Notes: generated from the letters alone by a model not told the origin. A DNA stretch of 13,489 nucleotides from JBNJEM01 sp051745935 (GCA_051745935.1 JBNJEM010000144.1:1-13489), one strand, 5' to 3'. Shown: positions 1 to 6,788, counted from the stretch's first letter. Numbers and translations are program-made.

Positions 1-121
1 CGAGCTGGGACGAACGAAAGTTCCCGTGGAAATGGGACGCCCCCAGCAACCGACCATCGCCAACGGCCGCATGTACCTGAGGGGAAAGAAGGCCGTGGTG
101 TGCTACCAGGTGGGAGAATAG
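1..121 (+). CDS. 3' end of a PQQ-like beta-propeller repeat protein (partial)
   Basis: An open frame enters from the left edge (codons from base 2) and stops at TAG 119-121, giving the last 39 residues of a protein. The tail contains PTIANGRMYLRGKKAVVCYQ. This matches the closing strands of PQQ-like/quinoprotein-type propellers, which repeat the pattern 'P-x-I-A-x-G-x-x-Y-x-R-G-x-x-x-L-x-C-Y'. Such proteins are abundant in planctomycetes and are usually exported or membrane-attached. The start, signal peptide and any catalytic part lie outside the window, so no enzymatic function can be given. The stop lies only 4 bp from the end of the convergent pseudogene, with no visible terminator between them. 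Confidence 0.6.
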   Translation, partial: ELGRTKVPVEMGRPQQPTIANGRMYLRGKKAVVCYQVGE

Positions 122-125
122 CCGT

Positions 126-539
126 TCACCGCGTCATCTGACCGGACGGCAACACCGCCGCGTTTCCAGCCGGTGCTTCATGGCTGTCGAATTCGGCCCA
201 TACCGGCAGGTGATCGGAAACAGCCCACGCCTGTTCACGGGTCAATTGGTGGATGCTCTGGAATTCGTGGACGCCCCAGCGCCCCGTGTATTCCGCCGTG
301 CGAGCGTGATCGAACAGAATATTGTCATGCGTTTCCCGCCGCCGCGTGTTGGTGATCGTGTCACGGGCAACCCAGGTGATTCCGGGTACATGCCCCAGCA
401 AGCCGAACTGCTGACTATTGGCGTTGAAATTGCCCAACAAGATGACGTCGTCTTCATTGGCGCGGGCTTGCCGCATGACAATGAAGACGTCGGCCAAAGC
501 CTTGACCTCCGTCGCAACCTCGTCGGGATGCTGGTCGAT
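126..539 (-). pseudogene. 5'-truncated endonuclease/exonuclease/phosphatase (DNase I-like) remnant
   Basis: Read on the minus strand, the frame opens after an in-frame TAG at 540-542 and runs to the stop at 126-128. Only the C-terminal half of the family is present, about 138 residues instead of the usual 250-300. Recognisable parts are DDVILLGNFNA, the segment around THDNILFDHARTAEYTGRWG, and the catalytic end SDHLPVWAEF. The N-terminal half, with the family's catalytic Asn and metal-binding Glu, is missing. In the GDFN motif the catalytic Asp has become Asn (AAT, 429-431), a single base change from GAT. The only possible start inside the frame is a TTG at about 497, which would give 123 residues without an active site. 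The break lies about 15 bp from the ribosome site of the divergent nitroreductase, so a deletion or rearrangement probably joined the two. Family assignment is firm; loss of function is inferred from the missing half and the altered motif. Confidence 0.75.
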
Positions 540-555
540 CTATCCCTGTTTTGAT

Positions 556-561
556 GGAGAG
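556..561 (+). promoter_or_regulatory. Ribosome binding site of the nitroreductase
   Basis: GGAGAG lies 6 nt before the ATG at 568 and decides that start over the in-frame ATG at 418. Confidence 0.6.
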
Positions 562-567
562 CGCACA

Positions 568-1140
568 ATGAATGGATTTCTTGACCTCGCGGCGTGGCGG
601 CGGAGCGTACGAGCTTATACGAACCGCCCGGTGGAGCCGGAAAAGATCCTTCGCTGCCTCGAGGCTGCCCGGCTGGCGCCGTCCGCCTGCAACGCCCAGC
701 CGTGGCGGTTCGTGGTGGTGGACGACCCGGTGCTGAGGGAGCAGGTTGCTTCGCGCGCCGCCGCCGGAATCGTGCCGATGAATTCCTTCGCACGCCAGGC
801 GCCCGTGCTGGTCGTCGTGGTCATGGAGCGGGCAAATTTTACGTCTCGGTTCGGTTCCGTCGTGAAGGCCAAGTCGTTTCCGCTGGTCGACATCGGCATC
901 GCCGCCGAGCACTTTTGTCTCCAGGCGACGGAGGAAGGACTTGGGACCTGCATCCTCGGCTGGTTCGACGAACGCGGGGTCCGCGCGCTGCTGGAAATCC
1001 CCCGGCGAAGCCGCCCGATCTTGATCCTGACACTGGGTTATCCCGCCGATGGACCAAATCGGCCCAAGAAACGAAAGCCGCTGGAAGAAATCGCGTCGTG
1101 GAACGGGTATCAAGCCTCAAAACAGGCGAGCAGTCAGTGA
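568..1140 (+). CDS. Nitroreductase family protein (FMN-dependent NAD(P)H oxidoreductase)
   Basis: This is a 190-residue protein of the nitroreductase fold, small but within the family's range. These enzymes act as FMN-binding dimers in the cytosol and reduce nitro compounds, quinones or flavins with NAD(P)H; the substrate here cannot be told. Visible motifs are RRSVRAYTNRPV (11-22), the N-terminal phosphate-binding Arg cluster; SACNAQPWRF (39-48), the flavin-contacting loop; a DIGIAAEHFCLQATEEGLGT helix; and LTLGYP followed by a basic tail KKRKPLEEIASW. The ATG at 568 is chosen because GGAGAG (556-561) sits 6 nt before it and the family homology begins right there. The frame remains open further upstream to an ATG at 418, but that stretch overlaps the antisense pseudogene and looks non-coding. 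Any promoter must lie within the pseudogene remnant. Confidence 0.88.
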   Translation: MNGFLDLAAWRRSVRAYTNRPVEPEKILRCLEAARLAPSACNAQPWRFVVVDDPVLREQVASRAAAGIVPMNSFARQAPVLVVVVMERANFTSRFGSVVKAKSFPLVDIGIAAEHFCLQATEEGLGTCILGWFDERGVRALLEIPRRSRPILILTLGYPADGPNRPKKRKPLEEIASWNGYQASKQASSQ

Positions 1141-1211
1141 TCGGTTCTCGGGCGGGGCGAGGGACGAATGCCTGAAGCAACGCTTCGTAAGTCGTGGAGA
1201 TCTTGCCTCCT

Positions 1212-1258
1212 CCAGGGACTTCCGGGAGCGGCAACCACGTTTTGTTACGGGCTGTAAG
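1212..1258 (-). repeat. Dispersed repeat module C, copy 1
   Basis: On the minus strand the stretch starts CTTACAGCCCGTAACAAAAC and ends AAGTCCCTGG. It matches the module at 8531-8576 on the plus strand over about 46 bases, with several mismatches in the middle. It lies in the 180 bp gap between the convergent nitroreductase and Tat-signal oxidoreductase genes. No protein function is evident. Confidence 0.65.
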
Positions 1259-1260
1259 CC

Positions 1261-1296
1261 CCGAGCCACGGTCTCGGCTTGCCGCGCCGAGCCACG
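1261..1296. repeat. Short direct repeats with a stem-loop between convergent genes
   Basis: CCGAGCCACG occurs at 1261-1270 and again at 1287-1296. Between them CTCGGC (1273-1278) can pair with GCCGAG (1286-1291) around a 7-nt loop. The site lies between two gene ends that face each other (stops at 1140 and 1321), so it may help end transcription from either side. There is no U-run, so it is not a standard intrinsic terminator. Confidence 0.35.
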
Positions 1297-1320
1297 ATGT
1301 GTCCCCCAACGGCGACCCAC

Positions 1321-2592
1321 TCACCGTTTCAGGCCGCCGAGGTCAGCCTCCAGTTTTTCGCTCGTGGCAAGGAGTTTATCCCACTGCACGACTTCGCCGG
1401 CGTAGGCGGCGGTACGCCCCAGTATGGTGACCAGATTGCTCCGCACGCTTGGTGCCACCGTGGGGTTGTCATGCTTTTCCGCCAGGATATTGGCATGGAA
1501 CGTGGCGATATTGGCGACAGCGCCTTCGCGAAAGATGCCGGGAGACGAGCCACCGGGATAGAAATCATCCTCGTTCCCCTTCACCGTCCGCACCATCACG
1601 CGGCCGCCGTATTTGGTTTCCAGGACCCCTTTGTCGCCAAACATTCGGTTTCGAATGCCGTCCGGTTTGGTGCCACAGCCGTCGAACTGGCGCGAGCTGA
1701 AGGCAATGCCGACGTTGTTGGGGTAAACGAATGTAATACTGAATGTATCCCAACAGTTTCCGAAGTCGCGTACTTTGCGCCCGCCGGTGCCGAAAGCACA
1801 AACGGGGGGCCGGTCCATGATCCAGCTGGCGACATCGAGCGTATGGATATTCTGTTCCGTGATGATGTCCCCGGAGAGGATCTGGTCGAGTCCCCAAGCC
1901 CGCAGGCGGGCCTCGGGATTCGTGGCTGCTTGTTTGGCGTGCTTAATCTGCCCCATCCAGGGAATTCCGGCATGATAGCTTGATTCGCCGAACGCGTACT
2001 GGCCAATCGCGCCGGCATGGACTCGCTTGATCGCTTCGATGTAAAACGAATCGGCGCGGGTCTGGAAATCAATGAGGAAGCAGAGGCTGCGTTCGGTGGC
2101 TTTCTGGCCGCTTTTTTCGATGGTTTTGCAGCCGGGAACGTCCACGGCAATCGGCTTCGCCACGTAAACATGTTTGCCGGCCTCGACGCCCGCCGCGGCC
2201 TGTTCGGGATGAAAATAAGGTGGTGACTCGATCACCACCGCGTCCACCGGTTGTTCGAGCAGGCGTTTGTAGCCGTCGAGTCCCGTGAAGCGGGCGGCGG
2301 TCTTCACGTCAAAGCGGTCACCGAAAGCCGTGACACGATCTTCAAAATAGTCAGCCGCGGCGACGATATTGTAGCCACCGTGTTTCTGAAACAGATCGGC
2401 AATCCAGCTGCCTCGCCCGCCGCAGCCGATCAAGCCGATATCAACCTTTTCGTTGGCGCTCGCGGCACGGATGGTTTCCGGGCCAACCAACGACATGCCA
2501 ACCGTGGCTGCTCCCGCTCCGGCCAGGAAGCGACGACGTGAAAAAACGCGGGACGTATTTGTCTTGACCTGTGATGGTGCTGAAGGATGCAT
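1321..2592 (-). CDS. Gfo/Idh/MocA family oxidoreductase with Tat signal
   Basis: This is a 423-residue NAD(P)-dependent oxidoreductase-type protein. The N terminus carries a twin-arginine signal, SRRRFLAGAG at about 18-27, followed by a hydrophobic stretch ending near AASA (43-46), so export of the folded protein is predicted. A Rossmann domain follows: VDIGLIGCGGRG at 50-61 holds the dinucleotide-binding glycines. HVYVAKPIAVD (141-151) is the family's 'EKP'-type segment with Lys146. The C-terminal domain contains SGDIITEQNIHTLDVASW (240-257), the usual active-site helix of planctomycete members. Such proteins act on sugars, inositols or related polyols; the substrate is unknown. Exported Tat versions are typical of planctomycetes. 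The ATG at 2592 is preceded by a purine-rich GAAGAGAG about 8 nt upstream. The nearest minus-strand gene upstream is another Gfo/Idh/MocA protein, but 457 bp with a mobile element separate them, so cotranscription is unlikely. Confidence 0.92.
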   Translation of the reverse strand: MHPSAPSQVKTNTSRVFSRRRFLAGAGAATVGMSLVGPETIRAASANEKVDIGLIGCGGRGSWIADLFQKHGGYNIVAAADYFEDRVTAFGDRFDVKTAARFTGLDGYKRLLEQPVDAVVIESPPYFHPEQAAAGVEAGKHVYVAKPIAVDVPGCKTIEKSGQKATERSLCFLIDFQTRADSFYIEAIKRVHAGAIGQYAFGESSYHAGIPWMGQIKHAKQAATNPEARLRAWGLDQILSGDIITEQNIHTLDVASWIMDRPPVCAFGTGGRKVRDFGNCWDTFSITFVYPNNVGIAFSSRQFDGCGTKPDGIRNRMFGDKGVLETKYGGRVMVRTVKGNEDDFYPGGSSPGIFREGAVANIATFHANILAEKHDNPTVAPSVRSNLVTILGRTAAYAGEVVQWDKLLATSEKLEADLGGLKR

Positions 2593-2853
2593 GTTGAACT
2601 CTCTTCACAATAAAGGATATGGACGACAAACAAACAAAGGGACGCGACGTCCCAGCGATCTTAGGGGGTGGCGCTCCGGCTATAGGCGGTTCGTGCAACC
2701 ATGCGTTTCGCCCGCCGCGTGTCCCGAACTCGGCCCCGACCTCCTCCGGAGGCACGAGGGACCTCCGAAGCCCTCGAAAACGCTCGCTCGGCGGCCTCGG
2801 GCCATCGCACGCGTGTTTCCCAAAACACTCCAGGACGACGTATGGTTTTCCGC
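2593..2853. other. Intergenic stretch with small palindromes, 5' of the Tat oxidoreductase
   Basis: No credible gene was seen. The first 60 bp must hold the leader and promoter of the gene starting at 2592; a weak TTGTTT / TTTATT pair on the minus strand is the best candidate and is not convincing. GGGACG (2639-2644) pairs with CGTCCC (2648-2653). CGGAGG (2747-2752) pairs with CCTCCG (2762-2767) around a 9-nt loop. The GC-rich remainder up to 2853 adjoins the mobile element and could itself be older repeat debris. Open frames here are artefacts of high GC. Confidence 0.4.
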
Positions 2854-3073
2854 AGCCGTTCGCGGGTGCCGCTACACGGCCTGGACACGCAAGGCCCGCA
2901 TGGATGCCACGGGCTGTCCCGTGGTGGTTCACGCTCGCCGCTACGTCGGTAGCGTGGAACGTAACGGACCACGGGACAAGCCCGTGGCATTTGCATCTCG
3001 AAAAGCCTTTCCTCAATATGTGCAGCGGACGTGCGAACGTCCGCGGACATCAGTCTTTTGCCCGTGAACGGTT
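2854..3073 (-). mobile_element. MITE/REP-like palindromic element, copy 1 (220 bp)
   Basis: Read on the minus strand this matches the plus-strand stretch 10376-10622 almost from end to end. The ends form 13-bp imperfect inverted repeats: AACCGTTCACGGG (3073-3061, minus) and AGCCGTTCGCGGG (2854-2866, plus), 11 of 13 identical. Inside are two hairpins (2907-2924 and 2969-2987) that are inverted copies of each other. There is no open frame for a transposase, so it is non-autonomous. Terminal repeats suggest a MITE. Paired short hairpins recall REP/BIME elements moved by RAYT (Y1/IS200-like) transposases, which would have to be encoded elsewhere. No target-site duplication is visible. Its outer 24 bp overlap the 3' end of the neighbouring oxidoreductase gene. 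Confidence 0.7.
2907..2987. repeat. Paired hairpins of the mobile element, copy 1
   Basis: Hairpin one, CCACGGG-CTGT-CCCGTGG, is at 2907-2924. Hairpin two, CCACGGG-ACAAG-CCCGTGG, is at 2969-2987. The two are reverse complements apart from one base missing in the first loop, so the whole stretch can also fold into one long cruciform. Confidence 0.85.
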
Positions 3074-4258
3074 ATGCCCCATGTATGCGTCAGCCTCCCG
3101 GTTCCCCACCTGTTCGCGGAGCAGCTCGTCCAAATTCACGTGGCGTCCGGAAGTCACGCCGTCGGCAATCATCTCGCCGGTCTCCAAGCTCTTTTCCGCG
3201 GCTTCCAAGACGAGGGTGGTGTAGAAACCGGTTTCAAAAGGCCCCAAAAGTTCGTCCACCGTCTTGGCGTCCAGCTGCTGGTTCCGGTGTGCCAGAATCC
3301 GCTGATAAAGCCGCCCCGGGGATTCCATGCCATATCCCCTTACCGTGCCGTCCGCGGCGAAATTCTTGAATAGCGGATTGACTTCGGAGATTCCATCGGC
3401 GTGTAGTTCATGGTAGCCCGGTTTGTCCAAATCCATGTCAATTATTCCATCGGAACAAATGATCCTGCTGGACTGCACCGCGGTGGCATGCGCGGTATTG
3501 GGGAGATGCCATCCGGTAATCACGTGCGCCGTGGCGCCGTTTTCGAACAGCAGTTCCGTGTCACACAGGTCGTATCCCTGCACCGCGATCGGCTTGAGGG
3601 ACGGCAGCTTGTGGGAATATCCCATGGCGCGCGCCTGGACCGGCCGCAGCCGGACAATCCTGATCAGAGCGTCACACATATGGACGGTCAGGAAGGAAAC
3701 GGGCGTGTTCTTCTCGGCGAAATCAGGCGTGGCGAAAAACGGAGGATCGTGGTTCGGATCGGCCACGAGCAGCTTATCCATCATATACCAGACAGCGGCT
3801 TGGAAGCGTCCATACGCCCCTTTCTGGTAGCGAGCCTCGGCCTCCTTGATCCTCGGATCTTCTCGTTTGTGGTAGTCCACCAGTAACAAGCGTCCCGTTT
3901 CCCGTGCAACCTTGATCATCTCATGTGCATCGGCCACCGTGGCCGCCGTCGGCTTGGGGACGAGCACGTCCGCACCGGCTTTCAGGGCGGCGATAGCTGG
4001 TTCCGCGTGAATGTGATCGGGCGTGTTGACCTGTACGGCATCGAAGCGCCCACTTTCCAGCATGTCCTGGTAACTTTCGAAACGCCGGGAGGCTGGTATT
4101 CGGAGCGTTTCGCCAAACCAGTTCCGCTGCGCTTCGTTGGGCTCCGCCACTGCATCCACGTTCAACATTGACGAATAATCGCTGTGGGCGTACAGGTACT
4201 GGTAAATTTCCCGGACAACCGAACCTGCTCCAATCACGCCTGTTCGCAGCTGCTGCAT
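3050..4258 (-). CDS. Gfo/Idh/MocA family oxidoreductase (no signal peptide)
   Basis: This 402-residue protein begins directly with the Rossmann fold: RTGVIGAGSVVREIYQYL near 5-22 has the glycines of the NAD(P) site. It continues with DAVQVNTPDHIHAEPAIAAL and the 'EKP'-like VPKPTAATVADA, then VDYHKREDPRI. The C-terminal alpha/beta domain is complete. It should act in the cytosol as a sugar, polyol or amino-sugar dehydrogenase or related enzyme; the substrate is unknown. The ATG at 4258 is chosen because AAGGAG lies 6 nt upstream and the fold starts there. The frame stays open to 4663 but that part has no recognisable domain. The last seven residues (NRSRAKD) and the stop are encoded inside the mobile element, so the original C terminus has probably been replaced. 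A perfect 8-bp inverted repeat lies just before the ribosome site. Confidence 0.9.
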   Translation of the reverse strand: MQQLRTGVIGAGSVVREIYQYLYAHSDYSSMLNVDAVAEPNEAQRNWFGETLRIPASRRFESYQDMLESGRFDAVQVNTPDHIHAEPAIAALKAGADVLVPKPTAATVADAHEMIKVARETGRLLLVDYHKREDPRIKEAEARYQKGAYGRFQAAVWYMMDKLLVADPNHDPPFFATPDFAEKNTPVSFLTVHMCDALIRIVRLRPVQARAMGYSHKLPSLKPIAVQGYDLCDTELLFENGATAHVITGWHLPNTAHATAVQSSRIICSDGIIDMDLDKPGYHELHADGISEVNPLFKNFAADGTVRGYGMESPGRLYQRILAHRNQQLDAKTVDELLGPFETGFYTTLVLEAAEKSLETGEMIADGVTSGRHVNLDELLREQVGNREADAYMGHNRSRAKD

Positions 4259-4264
4259 TATATT

Positions 4265-4270
4265 CTCCTT
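4265..4270 (-). promoter_or_regulatory. Ribosome binding site of the cytosolic oxidoreductase
   Basis: AAGGAG on the minus strand, 6 nt before the ATG at 4258. It decides this start over the longer open frame reaching 4663. Confidence 0.75.
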
Positions 4271-4296
4271 TTCGAGACATTCATCGATTCTCGAAA
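4270..4296. promoter_or_regulatory. Inverted repeat, possible operator before the oxidoreductase gene
   Basis: TTTCGAGA (4270-4277) and TCTCGAAA (4289-4296) are perfect reverse complements separated by 11 bp. The site touches the ribosome site of the gene at 3050-4258. The spacing, with half-site centres 19 bp apart, would suit a dimeric repressor; it could equally fold in the mRNA leader. A chance occurrence of this size somewhere in the window is not improbable. Confidence 0.3.
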
Positions 4297-4544
4297 TGCG
4301 TAACACCTTAGCCCTCTGAAGCACGTCTTCTCCGAGCGGCTGGATCGATACGAAATGCCAATGTTTTCGTTTCGCGTGGATGGATTCGACCTCGGCGGGC
4401 GTTTTCTGGCGGATGTTGACGTTATTGAACGCCGCGCTGGGACGCCACGCGAGCCACCTTTGCAACGGCGATCCTATAGGCTGCCTCCCGAAACGTACAC
4501 GCGTGTTCGCGTTTCCGCCGCCTGACCCGGTCGTGCGTCGGCTC

Positions 4545-6266
4545 TTACGGCACGAGTTGTTCGGGCGAACACGTTCCCGTCTCCAACAACAGGTACGCGG
4601 CGAGAAACTCGACGGCCGGCCAAAGTTGATCGAGTGCAAGTTGCTCATCATCGGAGTGTGCATGCGCGAGCTCCCCCACGCCCGCGGTCAGCACCGGCAT
4701 GCCGGGCCGTTCTCCGGCGAACAGTCGCGCGTCACAGGAAACCGTCCACCCGCTAACCGGCCCCCCCTGCCATCTCCCTGCCGCCCGAGACGCGTAAATT
4801 GCGTTGCGCATGGACGGAGAATTCGGGTCCCCGTCGAATGCATCGTTGTGCAGCTTTTCGTAGGTGACGCGGACGCTCTCAGCGCCGCCGCCCTGCCGCC
4901 CGGCATAGCACAAGTAGTTGGCAGCGCCTCGTTGGGCGGCTGACCGTATCCGTTCCATGATTTCGTCGATGCCGTGGTTAGGTATGAATCCCTGCCCCCC
5001 TTCAAGCCGTAGATTCCGTGAATCGCCCGGGTCCGCAAGAGTCAATGTAAGCGGTGTACCGGCAGCTTCTTCCAACTTCCCTCTGGAATAGGCCAGAGCG
5101 CGCACCAGGAACGCCATCTTGGTAATCGCGCCGTCGTTCTCGTCAATCGCGCCCATGTGGCCGGTCGAGCCATGAACGTTCACCACGCAGGCATTCTCCT
5201 CGCGTTCCATGTCGAAATGGCATTTGACCTTCGGCTGCCCGGTACTCGGGTCGGAAATCTTTGTCTTGTCGCCGTAGATCCGCGTATACATGTCCAACCC
5301 GGACGCGATACAGTCGTTGACCAGCGGTTCGACCTGTTCCCAAGCTGGTGTCCGCTCGAACGAAATGGCAAAACCGACGTCGCCGCAGATTCGACTCGGA
5401 TGTTCCCCGTACGGTCCAATCATGCCATGGCAGGTCTGTACCGGCCGTTGCGGAAACAGCGGATGGCGACTCTCCGCTTTAATCGCTCGCCCCTCCAATT
5501 CCATTTCCATGATGACGAAGGCCGCCAGTTCCAGCTGCGGGAGGTCCTGGCACCGCAGCTCGAGTTGGTACCAGACCGCGCCCCGATTGGCCGGATAGAC
5601 TCGGTTTCCGGCACATTCCAACACCATGATGCTGTCATAATGGGCGTTGAGGGATTGGTCGACGGCCAGCGATAGGGACCCGTTTCCACCCGTTTCCTCC
5701 TCCACCACAAACATCGCCGTCAGGTCTTTGTTCAGCCCGCTGTCCCCAACGAGGCGGGCCAGGACACCCAGGGCGCCCAGGATGACGGCAACATTGCCCT
5801 TATCGTCGCACGCCCCTCGACCATGGACCACGCCTTGCTTGAGTTCGGGTGCGATGAAAGGGGCCACGACATCCACGTGCGAGTGGACCGCGGTATTCCG
5901 GCCGGCCGGGCTGGTGTTGATGCCCGGCAGGCGAAACAGCAGGTTCGACCGGTCTCGATAGGTTTCTTCCGGCGGGAGCCCTTCAGGGCGGTCAGGGGTC
6001 TTCGTGAAATGCGGCCGTGAATAGGCGGGATGGCTCGCAATGCGTGGATCCACGGGACGCTGCTCAACCGTGCCTCCCGAAAAGGAAAGCTCGCCGAGGT
6101 AGCCCTTAATCTGGCCGAAAATTTCATCCTCGGCCTGCCGCATGACCGCGACGTCGCCGCGCGGGGTTGAATCCACCTGGCAGATGTCCACAAGGAGGTC
6201 GGTCAGCCGCTGCTGGAACGCGCCGTCCCTCGTCATTCGTCGGATTTGGTCGATCATTGAGCTCAT
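4545..6266 (-). CDS. M20 family metallohydrolase (peptidase/deacylase)
   Basis: This 573-residue zinc-dependent amidohydrolase of the M20 clan cleaves a peptide, N-acyl or carbamoyl bond; the substrate is not clear. The metal-site signatures are complete: HSHVDVV (H130, D132), GRGACDDKGN (149-158, bridging Asp154), VVEEETGGNGS (catalytic and ligand Glu near 190-191), Glu217 in VLECAG, and the C-terminal His537 in HSDDE. HGSTGHMGAI belongs to the inserted dimerisation domain. It is longer than the typical 380-470 residues, mainly through a stretch at about 60-125 between the N-terminal helix and the first metal motif. No signal peptide is seen, so it is probably cytosolic. The start at 6266 has a weak CTGGA site; an in-frame ATG at 6257 with GGA about 9 nt upstream is an alternative that would shorten the protein by 3 residues. 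Gaps on both sides suggest its own transcript. Confidence 0.88.
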   Translation of the reverse strand: MSSMIDQIRRMTRDGAFQQRLTDLLVDICQVDSTPRGDVAVMRQAEDEIFGQIKGYLGELSFSGGTVEQRPVDPRIASHPAYSRPHFTKTPDRPEGLPPEETYRDRSNLLFRLPGINTSPAGRNTAVHSHVDVVAPFIAPELKQGVVHGRGACDDKGNVAVILGALGVLARLVGDSGLNKDLTAMFVVEEETGGNGSLSLAVDQSLNAHYDSIMVLECAGNRVYPANRGAVWYQLELRCQDLPQLELAAFVIMEMELEGRAIKAESRHPLFPQRPVQTCHGMIGPYGEHPSRICGDVGFAISFERTPAWEQVEPLVNDCIASGLDMYTRIYGDKTKISDPSTGQPKVKCHFDMEREENACVVNVHGSTGHMGAIDENDGAITKMAFLVRALAYSRGKLEEAAGTPLTLTLADPGDSRNLRLEGGQGFIPNHGIDEIMERIRSAAQRGAANYLCYAGRQGGGAESVRVTYEKLHNDAFDGDPNSPSMRNAIYASRAAGRWQGGPVSGWTVSCDARLFAGERPGMPVLTAGVGELAHAHSDDEQLALDQLWPAVEFLAAYLLLETGTCSPEQLVP

Positions 6267-6361
6267 TCCAGGGTTTTACAGCCCCTAAGGCGGCAGGGCC
6301 GCCAACCAAATAGGGACGCCGCACAGGGATGGTGCGCTCCCGTTGGTCGCTCACGTCAAGG

Positions 6362-6382
6362 ATGCGCGCACCGTGCGCGCAT
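6362..6382. repeat. Perfect 9-bp stem-loop upstream of the M20 gene
   Basis: ATGCGCGCA (6362-6370) pairs with TGCGCGCAT (6374-6382) around the loop CCG. It lies about 95 bp before the M20 start and 400 bp after the stop of the discoidin-like gene. It has no U-run. It could be a leader hairpin, a factor-independent stop for incoming transcription, or a protein site. Confidence 0.45.
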
Positions 6383-6529
6383 GTTACGCCCTAAGACTCT
6401 AACAGACCTAATAAACCTCGGGGAACACGGCGGGCACGCTAACGCATGAAAGGCAAGCGACCCGGCTTCTTGTCTGTCCGTCTTTCTTCATCCGTGGGTC
6501 CGTTCTGCCATCCGTGGGCCTATCATGAG

Positions 6530-6660
6530 ATCTAACGCACCGGCGATCATCGTCGTGCCCTGGGGGCGAAATGTTCCACTCTTAAATCAAGCACGCGCGA
6601 CAAACTCGGGACAACCTACTTGTTCTACTTTGTCCAATTCTCGGGTTTCTCATCGGCCCA
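6530..6660 (+). repeat. Dispersed repeat module A, copy 1
   Basis: A 131-bp stretch matching 13262-13392 on the opposite strand with about 14 mismatches and no gaps (about 89%). It contains the shared block ATCATCGTCGTGCCCTGG and a longer identical core at about 6587-6621. Both copies end at GCCCA. Open frames through it are not conserved as proteins of any known family. Confidence 0.85.
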
Positions 6661-6687
6661 CCTCCAGGCCCGCGTAGCCCAGGTCGT

Positions 6688-6743
6688 ACGGCTTGCGTCG
6701 AGCAGCGTTCCACCCGGACAAATCCGACCGCCTGAAGTATACC
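6688..6743 (+). repeat. Dispersed repeat module B, diverged partial copy
   Basis: 56 bp matching 8468-8523 at 49 positions, including ACGGCTTGCGTCG and ACCGCCTGAA. Here module B follows module A, whereas at the right end of the window B comes before A. Confidence 0.75.
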
Positions 6744-6788
6744 AGCGGGCTGGTGATCGGCATACGGACAAGTACGCGAACAAACCAC

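Larger units (their letters stand above)
4259..4544. other. 286-bp gap between the oxidoreductase and the M20 gene
   Basis: Besides the ribosome site and inverted repeat at its left end, it holds a 21-bp stretch at 4301-4321 that resembles 10690-10710 (19 of 21 bases). The minus-strand frame through it is open but shows no domain, signal or ribosome site, so it is taken as leader or non-coding DNA. Confidence 0.4.
6267..6788. other. 522-bp gap holding repeat modules A and B
   Basis: No gene was seen. In order it contains a small GC hairpin near 6288-6302, the 9-bp stem-loop at 6362-6382, two close copies of CATCCGTGGG between 6488 and 6520, module A (6530-6660) and a diverged module B (6688-6743). 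The promoter of the M20 gene must lie in its left part, but no good -35/-10 pair was found. Confidence 0.5.

Noticed and set aside
418..567. N-terminal extension of the nitroreductase
   Set aside because: It is antisense to the DNase I-like remnant. The family homology and ribosome site both point to 568.
2639..2653. GGGACG/CGTCCC palindrome as an intrinsic terminator
   Set aside because: It lies upstream of a gene, has a short stem and no U-run, and the neighbouring element separates it from the next gene's end.
2441..3224. Several frames of about 80-200 codons on both strands across the gap and mobile element
   Set aside because: They read through palindromic repeat DNA. The peptides come from the hairpins themselves (for example PRACPVV) and recur at the second copy in another context.
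4259..4663. N-terminal extension of the cytosolic oxidoreductase to 537 residues
   Set aside because: The strong AAGGAG site and the Rossmann fold place the start at 4258. The extension overlaps the end of the M20 gene and has no domain.
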